Shown piece by piece: positions 24,696 to 32,879 of a DNA stretch of 64,000 bases. The stretch lies in contig NZ_CP130427.1 of NCBI RefSeq assembly GCF_030518795.1, positions 2,976,001 to 3,040,000 of the forward strand, given 5' to 3'. A program made the position numbers and the translations under genes. Source of the DNA: Micromonospora sp. NBRC 110009. GTDB lineage: Bacteria > Actinomycetota > Actinomycetes > Mycobacteriales > Micromonosporaceae. Under the pieces are notes generated by a model. It searched no databases and was not told where the DNA came from. It saw nothing but the letters and a program-made list of their open reading frames with translations. The first letter of the stretch is position 1, and every line of letters begins with the position of its first letter.

Positions 24696-26021
24696 GTGGT
24701 CGATTTGGACGCCGCGATCGGGTTCGTCGTGGCTCATGGGGACGCGGTGGACCGCGCCCGTCTGTCCCGGCTGCGCACCGGAGCTCCCGTGCCGGCCGAC
24801 CTGCTCGACTCGGCCGAGGCCGGGCAGGCGCCTGGCGGCGGCTGGCCGGCCGTGCTCGACGGCGAGGTGGCTTCGGTCGACGCCACCTGTTTCCGCCTGG
24901 CCGAGCTGGACGACCTCGGCGGGCTGGGCCGCCCGGCCGCCCGGCACGCCCTGGACTGGCTGGCCACCGGGCAACTCCCCGACGGCGGCTGGGACGAGCA
25001 CCCGTCGCTGGCCGGGTTCGCCCCCGAGTGGGCCACGCCGGGTGACCCGGAGGCCCGCCTCTTCCTGACTGCCAACGCCGGGTTCTGGCTGACCGTGGCC
25101 GGGCTCGACGCCCGGGCCGCCGGCCCGCTGGACCACCGCGTCGGCGGGGCGTACGCCGGGGTGGTGCAGGCGGCGGCCCACGCGCTCGCGGCGCAGCTCG
25201 CGCCCGACGGGAGCTGGCCGTCCTTCCTCCCCGCCGGCTGGCTCGCCGCGGCGGTGCTGCACCGCCAGCAGCTGTACTACGAGTCGGCGCGGATCCAGGC
25301 GGTGCTGGCCGAGCGGATCCCGCAGATGTCCCCGGCCGACGTGGCCTGGCTCGCCGCCACGCTGCGCCGGGTCGACGTGGGCGAGGAGCAGTGGCTGCTG
25401 GTCTCGGCGCGCAAGCGGCTCGCCGAGACGCAGCGCAGCGACGGCGGCTGGGACAGCGACGACGGCCACCAGTTCGACGTGCACACCACGCTGCGCGCCA
25501 TCCGGGCCTGCCGCCCGACCGCGCCCGAGGTCCCGGTCTCCGGGGCGCCCTTCCGGTCGCCGCAGCCGACCGCGCTGCCCGTGGTGCCCGCGCCGCGCGC
25601 GGCCCCCGTGGTCCCGCCGCCGGCCCCGGCCCGCGCGTCGTCCGTCACCGCGGCCGGATCGCCCGTCGTGGCGGCGCAGCCCGGTCGGCCCGTCGTGCCG
25701 GCGCAGCCCGGACCGCCCGTCCTGCCAGCGCAGCCCCGGGGACCGGTGGTGCCGGCGGAGGCGGAACCGCCCGCCCTGCCGGCATTGTCGGCCGAGGTGG
25801 GGCCGCCGGCCGCGCCGACCGTCCCGGGCGTCGAGCCGCCGTCGGACGTGGTCGCGCCGGCCGCCCCGCTGGCCCGGCCCTTCGTGCCGCCGGTCGGCAT
25901 GCCGCCGTGGACGGTCGGGTCGACGCCGGAGGCCGTGGTGCCGCCGGTGGCGCCGCGGCCCGGGCCGGAGCCCGAGGGGCCGCGGGTGGCCCCGCCGGAG
26001 CCGACCGCCCCCACCGCCTGA
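24696..26021 (+). CDS. Prenyltransferase/squalene-cyclase-repeat protein with Pro-rich tail
   Basis: 441 residues. The first 290 are all-helical with QW-like repeats: GQLPDGGWDEHP near residue 90 and RSDGGWDSDDGHQFD near 250, the alpha/alpha-toroid pattern of terpene cyclases and prenyltransferases. No DxDD or DDxxD catalytic motif was seen, so enzymatic activity is doubtful. The last 150 residues are Pro/Val/Ala-rich with repeats like VVPAQPGPPVLPAQP. GTG at 24696 is used because a TAGCGT box ends 7 bases upstream (leaderless). It converges on proA. Its role is unknown. Confidence 0.65.
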   Translation: MVDLDAAIGFVVAHGDAVDRARLSRLRTGAPVPADLLDSAEAGQAPGGGWPAVLDGEVASVDATCFRLAELDDLGGLGRPAARHALDWLATGQLPDGGWDEHPSLAGFAPEWATPGDPEARLFLTANAGFWLTVAGLDARAAGPLDHRVGGAYAGVVQAAAHALAAQLAPDGSWPSFLPAGWLAAAVLHRQQLYYESARIQAVLAERIPQMSPADVAWLAATLRRVDVGEEQWLLVSARKRLAETQRSDGGWDSDDGHQFDVHTTLRAIRACRPTAPEVPVSGAPFRSPQPTALPVVPAPRAAPVVPPPAPARASSVTAAGSPVVAAQPGRPVVPAQPGPPVLPAQPRGPVVPAEAEPPALPALSAEVGPPAAPTVPGVEPPSDVVAPAAPLARPFVPPVGMPPWTVGSTPEAVVPPVAPRPGPEPEGPRVAPPEPTAPTA

Positions 26022-26047
26022 CCGGACGCGGCCGGCGGGGGTGCCGG

Positions 26048-27289
26048 TCAGCGCAGGTGGCCGTCGCCGGTGACCACGTACTTGGTGCTGGTCAGCTCGG
26101 GCAGCCCCATCGGGCCGCGGGCGTGCAGCTTCTGGGTGGAGATGCCGATCTCCGCGCCGAAGCCGAACTCGCCGCCGTCGGTGAACCGGGTGGAGGCGTT
26201 CACCATCACCGCTGCCGCGTCCACCCGGGCCACGAACTCCCGCGCCGCCGACTGCGAGTCGGTGACGATCGCCTCGGTGTGCCCGGTGCCGTACCGCCGG
26301 ATGTGCGCGACCGCCGCGTCGAGGGAGTCGACCACGGCGACCGAGATGTCGGCGGAGAGGTACTCGGTGGCGAAGTCCTCCTCGGTGGCCGGCACGACCG
26401 CGGCGGAGTATCCGGCCACCCGCGCGTCGCCGTGCACGGTCACCCCGGCCTCGGCGAAGGCGGCCAGCACGGCCGGCAGGAAGGCGTCCGCGATTCCGGC
26501 GTGGACCAGCAGCGACTCGGCCGTGTTGCAGGTGGAGAGGCGCTGGGTCTTGGCGTTCAGGGTGATCGCCACCGCTTTGGCGAGGTCGGCGGCGGCGTCC
26601 ACGTAGACGTGGCAGTTGCCCACCCCGGTCTCGATCACCGGCACGGTGGACTCCTCGACCACGGTCCGGATCAGCGACGCCCCGCCGCGCGGGATCAGCA
26701 CGTCGACCAGGCCTCGGGCGCGCATCAGCTCCTTGACCGACTCCCGCGAACTGGCGTCGAGCAGTTGCACCGCGTCGGCCGGCAGGCCGGCCCCGGCGAC
26801 CGCGTCCCGGAGCACCGCGACCAGGGCGGCGTTGGAGCGCGCGGCCGAGGAGGAGCCGCGCAGCAGCGCCGCGTTGCCGGACTTCAGGCAGATGCCGGCC
26901 GCGTCCACGGTCACGTTCGGCCGGGCCTCGTAGATGATGCCGACCACCCCGAACGGCACCCGGACCTGCCGCAGCTCCAACCCGTTCGGCAGGGTCGAGC
27001 CGCGGACCACCGCACCGACCGGGTCGGGCAGCGCGGCCATCTGGCGCAGGGCGTCGGCGATGCCGGCCACCCGGCCCGCGTCGAGGGCCAGCCGGTCCAG
27101 CACGGCCGCGGTCAGCCCGGCCTCGCGCCCGGCCGCCAGGTCCGTCGCGTTGGCGGCCAGGATCTCCGGGGTACGCGCCACCAGCGCGTCGGCCATCGCG
27201 TGAAGCGCGGCGTCCTTGACGGTACGGGTGGCGACCGCGAGGGCCTCCGCCGCGTCCCGGGCCCGCCGGGCCTGCTCGACGACGCTCAT
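26048..27289 (-). CDS. proA: Gamma-glutamyl phosphate reductase (glutamate-5-semialdehyde dehydrogenase)
   Basis: 413 residues, the usual ProA length. It reduces gamma-glutamyl phosphate to glutamate-5-semialdehyde with NADPH, the second step of proline synthesis. Recognised features are [20 protein letters not shown], the catalytic-Cys segment [14 protein letters not shown], and [17 protein letters not shown] near the end. ATG at 27289 has CTGAGGAG upstream on its strand, which decides against the longer frame. proB lies immediately upstream on the same strand, separated by a palindrome, so the pair may still form an operon (proB-proA). Confidence 0.95.
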   Translation of the reverse strand: MSVVEQARRARDAAEALAVATRTVKDAALHAMADALVARTPEILAANATDLAAGREAGLTAAVLDRLALDAGRVAGIADALRQMAALPDPVGAVVRGSTLPNGLELRQVRVPFGVVGIIYEARPNVTVDAAGICLKSGNAALLRGSSSAARSNAALVAVLRDAVAGAGLPADAVQLLDASSRESVKELMRARGLVDVLIPRGGASLIRTVVEESTVPVIETGVGNCHVYVDAAADLAKAVAITLNAKTQRLSTCNTAESLLVHAGIADAFLPAVLAAFAEAGVTVHGDARVAGYSAAVVPATEEDFATEYLSADISVAVVDSLDAAVAHIRRYGTGHTEAIVTDSQSAAREFVARVDAAAVMVNASTRFTDGGEFGFGAEIGISTQKLHARGPMGLPELTSTKYVVTGDGHLR

Positions 27290-27305
27290 CGTGCACTCCT
27301 CAGTG

Positions 27306-27358
27306 GTTAGGAGGGGGCCCCTGTACAACGCCAGGCGTTAGCAAGGGGCCCGTGCTTA
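27306..27358. repeat. Degenerate TTAACGCC-type palindrome between proB and proA
   Basis: The arms 27306-27332 and 27334-27358 are imperfect complements (AGGAGGGGGCCCC... ACAACGCC and GGCGTTAGCAAGGGGCCC). The central CCAGG matches the perfect copy at 4767-4817. It contains the proB TAA stop (27356-27358 on the opposite strand) and lies 17 bases before the proA start, so it could attenuate proA. Confidence 0.7.
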
Positions 27359-28465
27359 CAGCAGTACGAGGTCGTCGCGGTGGACGACCTCTCGTTCGTA
27401 GGCCGGGCCCAGCGCCGCGGCGAGTTCCGAGGTGGAGCGGCCGAGCAGCCCGGGCAGCTCCACCGCGTCGTAGTTGACCAGCCCCCGGGCGACCGGCGCG
27501 CCCTCGGTGTCGACCAGGTCCACCGGGTCGCCGGCGGTGAACGCGCCGTCCACCGCGGTGATGCCGGCCGGGAGCAGCGACTTCCGCCGCCCCACCACCG
27601 CCTGCACCGCGCCGGGGTCGAGGTGCAGCCGGCCGCGCGGCGCGGTGGCGTGCGCCAGCCAGAACAGCCGGGCGGCGGGCCGCCGGCTGCTCGGGTGGAA
27701 GAAGGTGCCGACCGGCTCGCCGGCCAGTGCCGCCGCGGCCAGCGGCGCGGCGGTCAGCACGACCGGGATGCCGAAGCCGGTGGCGATCCGGGCCGCCTCG
27801 ACCTTGGTCACCATGCCGCCGGTGCCCACCCCGGCCCGGCCCGCGCCGCCGACGTCGACGCCGGCCAGGTCGGCGTCGCCGTGCACCTCGGTGATCCGGG
27901 TGCTGCCGGGGCGGGTCGGGTCGCCGGTCCAGAGCGCGTCCACGTCCGACAGCAGCACCAGCAGGTCGGCCTGGACCAGGGCGGCGACCAGGGCGGCGAG
28001 CCGATCGTTGTCGCCGAACCGGATCTCCTCGGTGGCCACCGTGTCGTTCTCGTTGACGATCGGCACCGCCCGCAGGTCGAGCAGCTTGCGCAGGGTCCGG
28101 TACGCGTTGCGGTAGTGCGCCCGCCGGGTCACGTCGTCGACGGTGAGCAGCACCTGCCCGACGGTCCGGCCGTGCCGGGCGAAGCTGGTCGCGTACCGGC
28201 CGATGAGCAGGCCCTGCCCGACGCTGGCGGCGGCCTGCTGGGTGGCCAGGTCGCGGGGGCGCCGGGCCAGCCCGAGCGGGGCGAGGCCGGCGGCGATCGC
28301 GCCGGAGGAGACCAGCACCACCTCGCGGCCCCCGGCGGCCAGCGCGCCGAGCGTGTCGACCAGCGCGTCGACCCGGGTGTCGTCCAGGCCGCCCGTCGCG
28401 GTGGTCAGCGAGGACGAACCGATCTTGACGACGATCCGGCGGGCCGAGGTGACTGCTTCGCGCAC
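27356..28465 (-). CDS. proB: Glutamate 5-kinase
   Basis: 369 residues. It phosphorylates glutamate at the gamma carboxyl, the first and usually feedback-inhibited step of proline synthesis. The amino-acid kinase domain shows RIVVKIGSSSL at the start, VLVSSGAIAAG, and PIVNENDTVATEEIRFGDND. A C-terminal PUA domain (residues about 275-369) has GRRKSLLPAGITAV. GTG at 28465 is chosen because conserved sequence begins within 10 residues; the frame stays open further upstream, but that extension is unlike ProB. The TAA stop is inside a palindrome. It is divergent from the ATL gene. Confidence 0.93.
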   Translation of the reverse strand: MREAVTSARRIVVKIGSSSLTTATGGLDDTRVDALVDTLGALAAGGREVVLVSSGAIAAGLAPLGLARRPRDLATQQAAASVGQGLLIGRYATSFARHGRTVGQVLLTVDDVTRRAHYRNAYRTLRKLLDLRAVPIVNENDTVATEEIRFGDNDRLAALVAALVQADLLVLLSDVDALWTGDPTRPGSTRITEVHGDADLAGVDVGGAGRAGVGTGGMVTKVEAARIATGFGIPVVLTAAPLAAAALAGEPVGTFFHPSSRRPAARLFWLAHATAPRGRLHLDPGAVQAVVGRRKSLLPAGITAVDGAFTAGDPVDLVDTEGAPVARGLVNYDAVELPGLLGRSTSELAAALGPAYEREVVHRDDLVLL

Positions 28466-28526
28466 CCGCCCATTCTGCGCGTCCGGGTCCCCCGGACCTC
28501 GGTGCGTTCCCATATCGTGGCCGGTC

Positions 28527-28841
28527 ATGACGCCTGAGGAGTACGTCGAGGCGGTGCTCGACCTGGTCGAGCGGATCCCGCCGGGCCGGGTGATGTCGTA
28601 CGGGGCGGTCGCCGACGCGCTGGCCGAGCGCTCGGGGCGCGTCTCCGCCCGGCTGGTCGGCTCGATCATGGCCCGGCACGGGGGCGGCGTGCCCTGGCAC
28701 CGGGTGGTGAACGCGGCGGGCCGGCTGCCGCCCGGGCACGAGGTGGAGGCGCGCGCCCGGCTGCGGGCCGAGGGCTGCCCGTTGCGGCAGTCCGGGGTGG
28801 ACATGTCGGCGGCAGCCTGGTCGCCGGAGGAGGGGATGTGA
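28527..28841 (+). CDS. Alkyltransferase-like (ATL) protein of the MGMT family
   Basis: 104 residues. It has the DNA-binding and active-site fold of O6-alkylguanine alkyltransferase, but the nucleophile Cys of PCHRV is Trp here: VPWHRVVN with W57. That is the hallmark of ATL proteins, which bind O6-alkylguanine and recruit nucleotide excision repair instead of transferring the alkyl group. Other conserved parts are IPPGRVMSYGAVADAL and VEARARLRAEG. ATG at 28527 lies 8 bases after a TATCGT box. It probably equals M. tuberculosis Rv3204, consistent with the neighbouring moeZ and hydrolase genes. Confidence 0.9.
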   Translation: MTPEEYVEAVLDLVERIPPGRVMSYGAVADALAERSGRVSARLVGSIMARHGGGVPWHRVVNAAGRLPPGHEVEARARLRAEGCPLRQSGVDMSAAAWSPEEGM

Positions 28842-28873
28842 CCCGGGCCATAACGTGAGCAACATTCGGCGCC

Positions 28874-30250
28874 ATGAGGGGGACAGGGGCGGACCCCACC
28901 GGGCGGCTGCCCCGCCGGGTGCACGCCGGGTACGCGCTCGGTTCACTGGTCACCGGGGCGTTCGGCACCGTGCCCGGGCTGCTCCTGCTCCCGTACCTCA
29001 CCGACACGCTGGGCGTCGCGGCCGGCGTGGCCGCCCTGCTGGTGCTCCTGCCCAAGGCGTGGGACGTGCTGGTCAACCCGGTCGCCGGGCGGATCTCCGA
29101 CCGGACCCGGTCCCGCTGGGGCGCCCGCCGGCCCTACCTGCTCGGCGGCGGGCTCGCGCTGGCCGTCCTCTTCGCCGCGATCTTCGCCGCGCCGTTCGGG
29201 GCCGGCCCGGCCGCCGGGGCGTACGTGGCGGTGGCCTTCCTGGCCACGGCGACCGCGTTCGCCTTCTTCCAGGTGCCGTACGTGGCGATGCCCGCCGAGC
29301 TGACCGACGACCCGGCGGAGCGTACCCGGCTGATGACCTGGCGGATCGCGGTGCTGGCGTTGGCCATCCTGGTCTCCGGCGCGGTGGCCCCGGCGGTGGT
29401 GACCGCGGGCGGCGACGGCGTGCCCGGGCATCGCTGGATGGGACTCTTCGTCGCCGCGCTGATCGGCGCCGGCGCGATCGGCGCCTTCCTCGGCACCCGC
29501 GCGGCCCCGATCGGCCCGGTGGCGGAGAGCGAACCCAGCCTGCGCGCCCAGCTCGCCGTCGCCGCCGGCAACCGTCCGTTCCGTGCCCTGCTGGTCTGCT
29601 TCGTGGTGCAGTCCGCCGGGGTGGCCACCGTGCTGGCCGGGGTGAAGTACTTCGCCGACCAGGTGCTGCGCGCCCCGGACACCGGGCCGACCCTGCTCTT
29701 CGCCTGCTTCGTGGCCCCCGCCCTGCTGGTCATGCCGCTCTGGACCCGGGTCGGCGCACGGCTGGGCAAGCGGGCCGCGCTGGTCATCGCGTCGCTGCTC
29801 TTCGCGGCGGGCGCGCTGGCCCTGGTCACGGCCCCCGCGCTGCCGGCCGCCGGGGTGTACGTGGTGGTCGCGCTGATCGGCGTCGGGTACGCCGGCCAGC
29901 AGGTCTTCGCGCTCGCCATGCTGCCGGACTGCATCGCGTACGACACCGCGCGCACCGGGCGGCGGCAGGCCGGGGTGTTCACCGGGCTGTGGACCGCCGG
30001 GGAGACCTTCGGCCTCGCCCTCGGCCCCGGCAGCTACGGGTTGGTCCTCCAGTTCTCCGGCTACGTCTCGTCGTCGACCGGCGCGGCGGCCACCCAGCCG
30101 GCGAGCGCCCGGCTCGGCGTCCTGCTCGGCTTCACCGTCCTCCCCGCGCTGCTGGTCGCCGCCCCGGTGCTGCTGCTGCGCGCCTACCGCCTGCCGTCCC
30201 CCGCCGGTCCCACCGACCGGGGCGTCCTGGTGGGGGACGAGAGTCGCTGA
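28874..30250 (+). CDS. MFS transporter, GPH (glycoside-pentoside-hexuronide) type
   Basis: 458 residues with about 12 hydrophobic helices. The loop after TM2, WDVLVNPVAGRISDRTRSRW then GARRPYLL, is the GPH-family signature (MelB-like), as is MPAELTDDPAERTRLMTWR. It would co-transport a sugar or related solute with a cation. ATG at 28874 follows the ATL stop by 32 bases. The next gene (PLP decarboxylase-like) starts 27 bases after it, suggesting an operon. The solute is unknown. Confidence 0.8.
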   Translation: MRGTGADPTGRLPRRVHAGYALGSLVTGAFGTVPGLLLLPYLTDTLGVAAGVAALLVLLPKAWDVLVNPVAGRISDRTRSRWGARRPYLLGGGLALAVLFAAIFAAPFGAGPAAGAYVAVAFLATATAFAFFQVPYVAMPAELTDDPAERTRLMTWRIAVLALAILVSGAVAPAVVTAGGDGVPGHRWMGLFVAALIGAGAIGAFLGTRAAPIGPVAESEPSLRAQLAVAAGNRPFRALLVCFVVQSAGVATVLAGVKYFADQVLRAPDTGPTLLFACFVAPALLVMPLWTRVGARLGKRAALVIASLLFAAGALALVTAPALPAAGVYVVVALIGVGYAGQQVFALAMLPDCIAYDTARTGRRQAGVFTGLWTAGETFGLALGPGSYGLVLQFSGYVSSSTGAAATQPASARLGVLLGFTVLPALLVAAPVLLLRAYRLPSPAGPTDRGVLVGDESR

Positions 30251-30277
30251 CCATCACGAGAAGGGCGCCACGAGTCC

Positions 30278-31753
30278 ATGACCGACCATGAGCAGCTGAG
30301 CGCGCTGCCCGAGCAGGGGGTGGCGGCGGAGCGGGTGCTGGCCGAGATCCGCGCCCTGCGGGCGGCCGACCGGCCCACGCACGGGGGCCGGCTGTTCGCG
30401 TACGTCTACGACCCCGGGGTGGCCGGGCTGGACGAGCTGGCACAGGCCGCGTACGCCGAGAGCGCCCACGTCAACGGACTCGACCCGACCGCCTTCCCGT
30501 CCCTGCTGGCGATGGAGAACGCCCTGGTCGGCGCGGCCGCCCGGCTGCTCGGCGGGGGCCCGGGCACGAGCGCTCCGGACGTGGTCGGCAGCGTCACCAG
30601 CGGGGGCACCGAGTCCCTCATCCTGGCCGTGAAGGCGGCCCGGGACGCCCGGCCCGAGCTGGCCGAGCCGCGGATCGTGGTGCCGGCCAGCGGGCACGCC
30701 GCCTTCGCCAAGGCGGCCCACTACCTGCGGGTGAAACTGGACCCGGTCGAGGTCGACCCGGTCACCCTGCGCCCCGGGCCGGCGGACGTGGCCGCCGCGA
30801 TCCGGCCGGAGACCGTGCTGGTCGCCGCCTCCGCCCCGTCGTACGCGCACGGCGTGGTCGACCCGGTCGCGGAGATCGCCGCGCTGGCCGGGGCGGCCGG
30901 GGTGCGCTGCCACGTGGACGCCTGCTTCGGCGGCTGGACCCTGCCCTGGCTGCGCCGGCTCGGCGCCCCGGTGCCGGCGTTCGACTTCGCCGTGGCGGGG
31001 GTCACCTCGATCTCCGTCGACCTGCACAAGTACGCGTACGCGCCGAAGGGGGTGTCGGTGCTGCTGCACCGGAACCCGGGGCTGCGCGCGCCGCAGTACT
31101 TCGCGTACGCCGACTGGCCCGGTTACACGATGGTCAACCCGGTGATCGCCTCGACCCGCTCGGGCGGCCCGATCGCCGCCGCCTACGCCACCCTGCGGCA
31201 CCTGGGGGAGGACGGCTACCTGCGGCTGGCGGCGCTGACCCGGGACGCGGTGGCCGGGCTGGCCGATGCGGTCCGCGCGGTCGACGGGCTGCGGCTGATG
31301 GCCGAGCCGGCGTCGACCGTGGTCTGCTTCACCAGCGACGACCCGGGTCTCGACCTGTTCGTGCTGGTCGACGAGCTGACCGCCCGGGGCTGGCACACCC
31401 AGCCGCAGCTCGCGTACGCCGGGCTGCCGGCCAGCGTGCACCTGACGGTGACCGCGGCGGTGGCCCCCCGGGTGGCCGAGTTCGGTCCGGCGCTGGCCGA
31501 GGCGGTCGCGGCGGCCCGGGCGGCCGGGCCGGTCGTGCTGCCGCCGGAGCTGCTGGCCCTCGCCGGGAGCCTCACCCCCGAGGCGCTGACCTCCGAGCTG
31601 ATCGCCGGGCTCGCCGCCGGCCTCGGGCTCGGCGCCGGCCCGGCGCCGGACCGGATGGCGGCGGTGAACACCCTGCTCGACGCCGCCCCGGTGCCGTTGC
31701 GGGAGCGCCTGCTGGTGGAGTTCGTCGGGCTGTTGCAACGCCCGACCTGGTGA
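30278..31753 (+). CDS. PLP-dependent enzyme of the sphingosine-1-phosphate lyase/decarboxylase family
   Basis: 491 residues, fold type I. Conserved parts are GSVTSGGTESLILAVKAAR near residue 106, HVDACFGGWTLPW (cofactor Asp), and SVDLHKYAYAPKG with the Schiff-base Lys at K251. The set resembles sphingosine-1-phosphate lyase more than glutamate decarboxylase. Unlike eukaryotic SPL, no N-terminal membrane helix is seen. It might cleave a phosphorylated amino alcohol or decarboxylate an amino acid. SD: GAAGGG lies upstream of ATG 30278. It is paired with a GPH transporter. The in vivo substrate is unknown. Confidence 0.75.
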   Translation: MTDHEQLSALPEQGVAAERVLAEIRALRAADRPTHGGRLFAYVYDPGVAGLDELAQAAYAESAHVNGLDPTAFPSLLAMENALVGAAARLLGGGPGTSAPDVVGSVTSGGTESLILAVKAARDARPELAEPRIVVPASGHAAFAKAAHYLRVKLDPVEVDPVTLRPGPADVAAAIRPETVLVAASAPSYAHGVVDPVAEIAALAGAAGVRCHVDACFGGWTLPWLRRLGAPVPAFDFAVAGVTSISVDLHKYAYAPKGVSVLLHRNPGLRAPQYFAYADWPGYTMVNPVIASTRSGGPIAAAYATLRHLGEDGYLRLAALTRDAVAGLADAVRAVDGLRLMAEPASTVVCFTSDDPGLDLFVLVDELTARGWHTQPQLAYAGLPASVHLTVTAAVAPRVAEFGPALAEAVAAARAAGPVVLPPELLALAGSLTPEALTSELIAGLAAGLGLGAGPAPDRMAAVNTLLDAAPVPLRERLLVEFVGLLQRPTW

Positions 31754-31765
31754 CCGCCGCGACGA

Positions 31766-31805
31766 GACCGTCGCCCGGCCGGGGCTCCCCGGCCGGGCGA
31801 CGGTC
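31766..31805. terminator. Bidirectional intrinsic terminator
   Basis: GACCGTCGCCCGGCCGGGG (31766-31784) pairs perfectly with 31787-31805 around a 2-base loop. It lies between the converging stops of the PLP enzyme gene and the secreted-protein gene. Confidence 0.9.
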
Positions 31806-31807
31806 GT

Positions 31808-32752
31808 TCAGCTCGCGGTGACGGTGAACGAGGTGGTGTTGTCGGTGGGGTCGACGTCCTGCACGGGCTCGCAGTAGCAGTAGCTGGACGTCACCGTGTA
31901 CGAGCCGGCACCCAGCTCGCCCGCCGGGGTCTCGGCCGGAGCCCTCAGGATGACGTCGAAGGTCCGCTCCTCACCGGGCATGAACCGGCCGCCCGGCACG
32001 CTGAAGCCCAGGTTCCAGCTCGGGGCGTCCTGCGGCTCGATGTGGTCGACGACCACCCCCTCCGGCAGGGTCGCCTCTACGCCGAGGTCGTACGACGGGG
32101 CGTCGTTGCCGTACCGGACGGTCAGCGGCATCCGGCCCTGCAGGCTGCCGTCGGCGAGTCGGCTCAGGGCGACGGTGCCGGGCGTGGTGCTGGCCCGGAT
32201 GTCGCTCTGGGTCGCCTGCACGTACGGCTTGGGCTTCTTCAGGCTGCCGTTGGTCGACCGGAACAGCGTGGTGAAGGCGACGTTGTCGGACAGTTCGCCG
32301 CTGCCGACCTCCAGTACGCCGATCTCGCCGCCGGTGGCGATCATGGCGTACTTCTGCGGGGTGGTCCACACGTGGAAGCCCAGCGTGTAGGCCTTGCTCG
32401 CGCCCGCAGCGATCTCCTCGCCGGTGCACTGGCTCCGCATCCGGTTCTGCGTCAGGCCCTGGATGGTGCAGCCGAAACCGGGGTCGATCGTCGTGTGCGA
32501 GCCTCCCGCCGGTTCGGTGAGGGCCAGCGTCGGGTAGTCGGCGACCGTGCCGTTGTTCGTGACGGTCACGGTGAAGGTGCCGACGTAGCCCTGGTCGGTC
32601 GGGTCGAGCACCAACTGCGGTGCCGTGATGGAGAACGTGCCGGTCGCCTCGGCCGGCGCGGCGGCGGCGGGTGCGCCGGCGGCGAGCAGCGCCAGCGCCG
32701 AGCCGAGCAGGCCGGCGGCGACCCGGCGTCCGGTGGACAGGGTGATGGACAT
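31808..32752 (-). CDS. Secreted repeat-domain protein, paralogue A
   Basis: 314 residues with a Sec signal peptide (GLLGSALALLAAGAPAAAA, cleavage near residue 30). The mature part has two beta-rich modules. One (VGTFTVTVTNNGTVADYP, then LTEPAGG) looks like a CARDB/DUF11-type Ig-like fold; the second has GRMPLTVRYGNDAPSYDL and PGEERTFDVILRAPAETPAG. Four Cys (two in YCYCEP) are unusual. ATG at 32752 was chosen as the natural signal-peptide start; GGGGAAGG is about 11 bases upstream. It is closely related to the next gene and shares the EPAGG module with the surface protein at 33977. Function unknown. Confidence 0.7.
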   Translation of the reverse strand: MSITLSTGRRVAAGLLGSALALLAAGAPAAAAPAEATGTFSITAPQLVLDPTDQGYVGTFTVTVTNNGTVADYPTLALTEPAGGSHTTIDPGFGCTIQGLTQNRMRSQCTGEEIAAGASKAYTLGFHVWTTPQKYAMIATGGEIGVLEVGSGELSDNVAFTTLFRSTNGSLKKPKPYVQATQSDIRASTTPGTVALSRLADGSLQGRMPLTVRYGNDAPSYDLGVEATLPEGVVVDHIEPQDAPSWNLGFSVPGGRFMPGEERTFDVILRAPAETPAGELGAGSYTVTSSYCYCEPVQDVDPTDNTTSFTVTAS

Positions 32753-32819
32753 GAACGATGAACCTTCCCCGTGATTCCCCACGCGCCCTTCTGGCTCGCG
32801 GTGAACGAGCAACATAACG

Positions 32820-32862
32820 AGGCCCGTTCCATCCACGCTGACCCATCGGATGAAACGGGCTT
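32820..32862. terminator. Imperfect hairpin between the two secreted paralogues
   Basis: AGGCCCGTTCCATCC (32820-32834) and GGATGAAACGGGCTT (32848-32862) pair at 13 of 15 positions around 13 bases. It is 18 bases beyond the stop of the downstream-frame paralogue on the minus strand. Confidence 0.55.
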
Positions 32863-32879
32863 CTCGCCAGGAATGCCGC

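Noticed and set aside
24654..27296. 880-codon minus-strand frame crossing two genes
   Set aside because: Overlaps proA in another frame and the squalene-repeat gene; no conserved domain.
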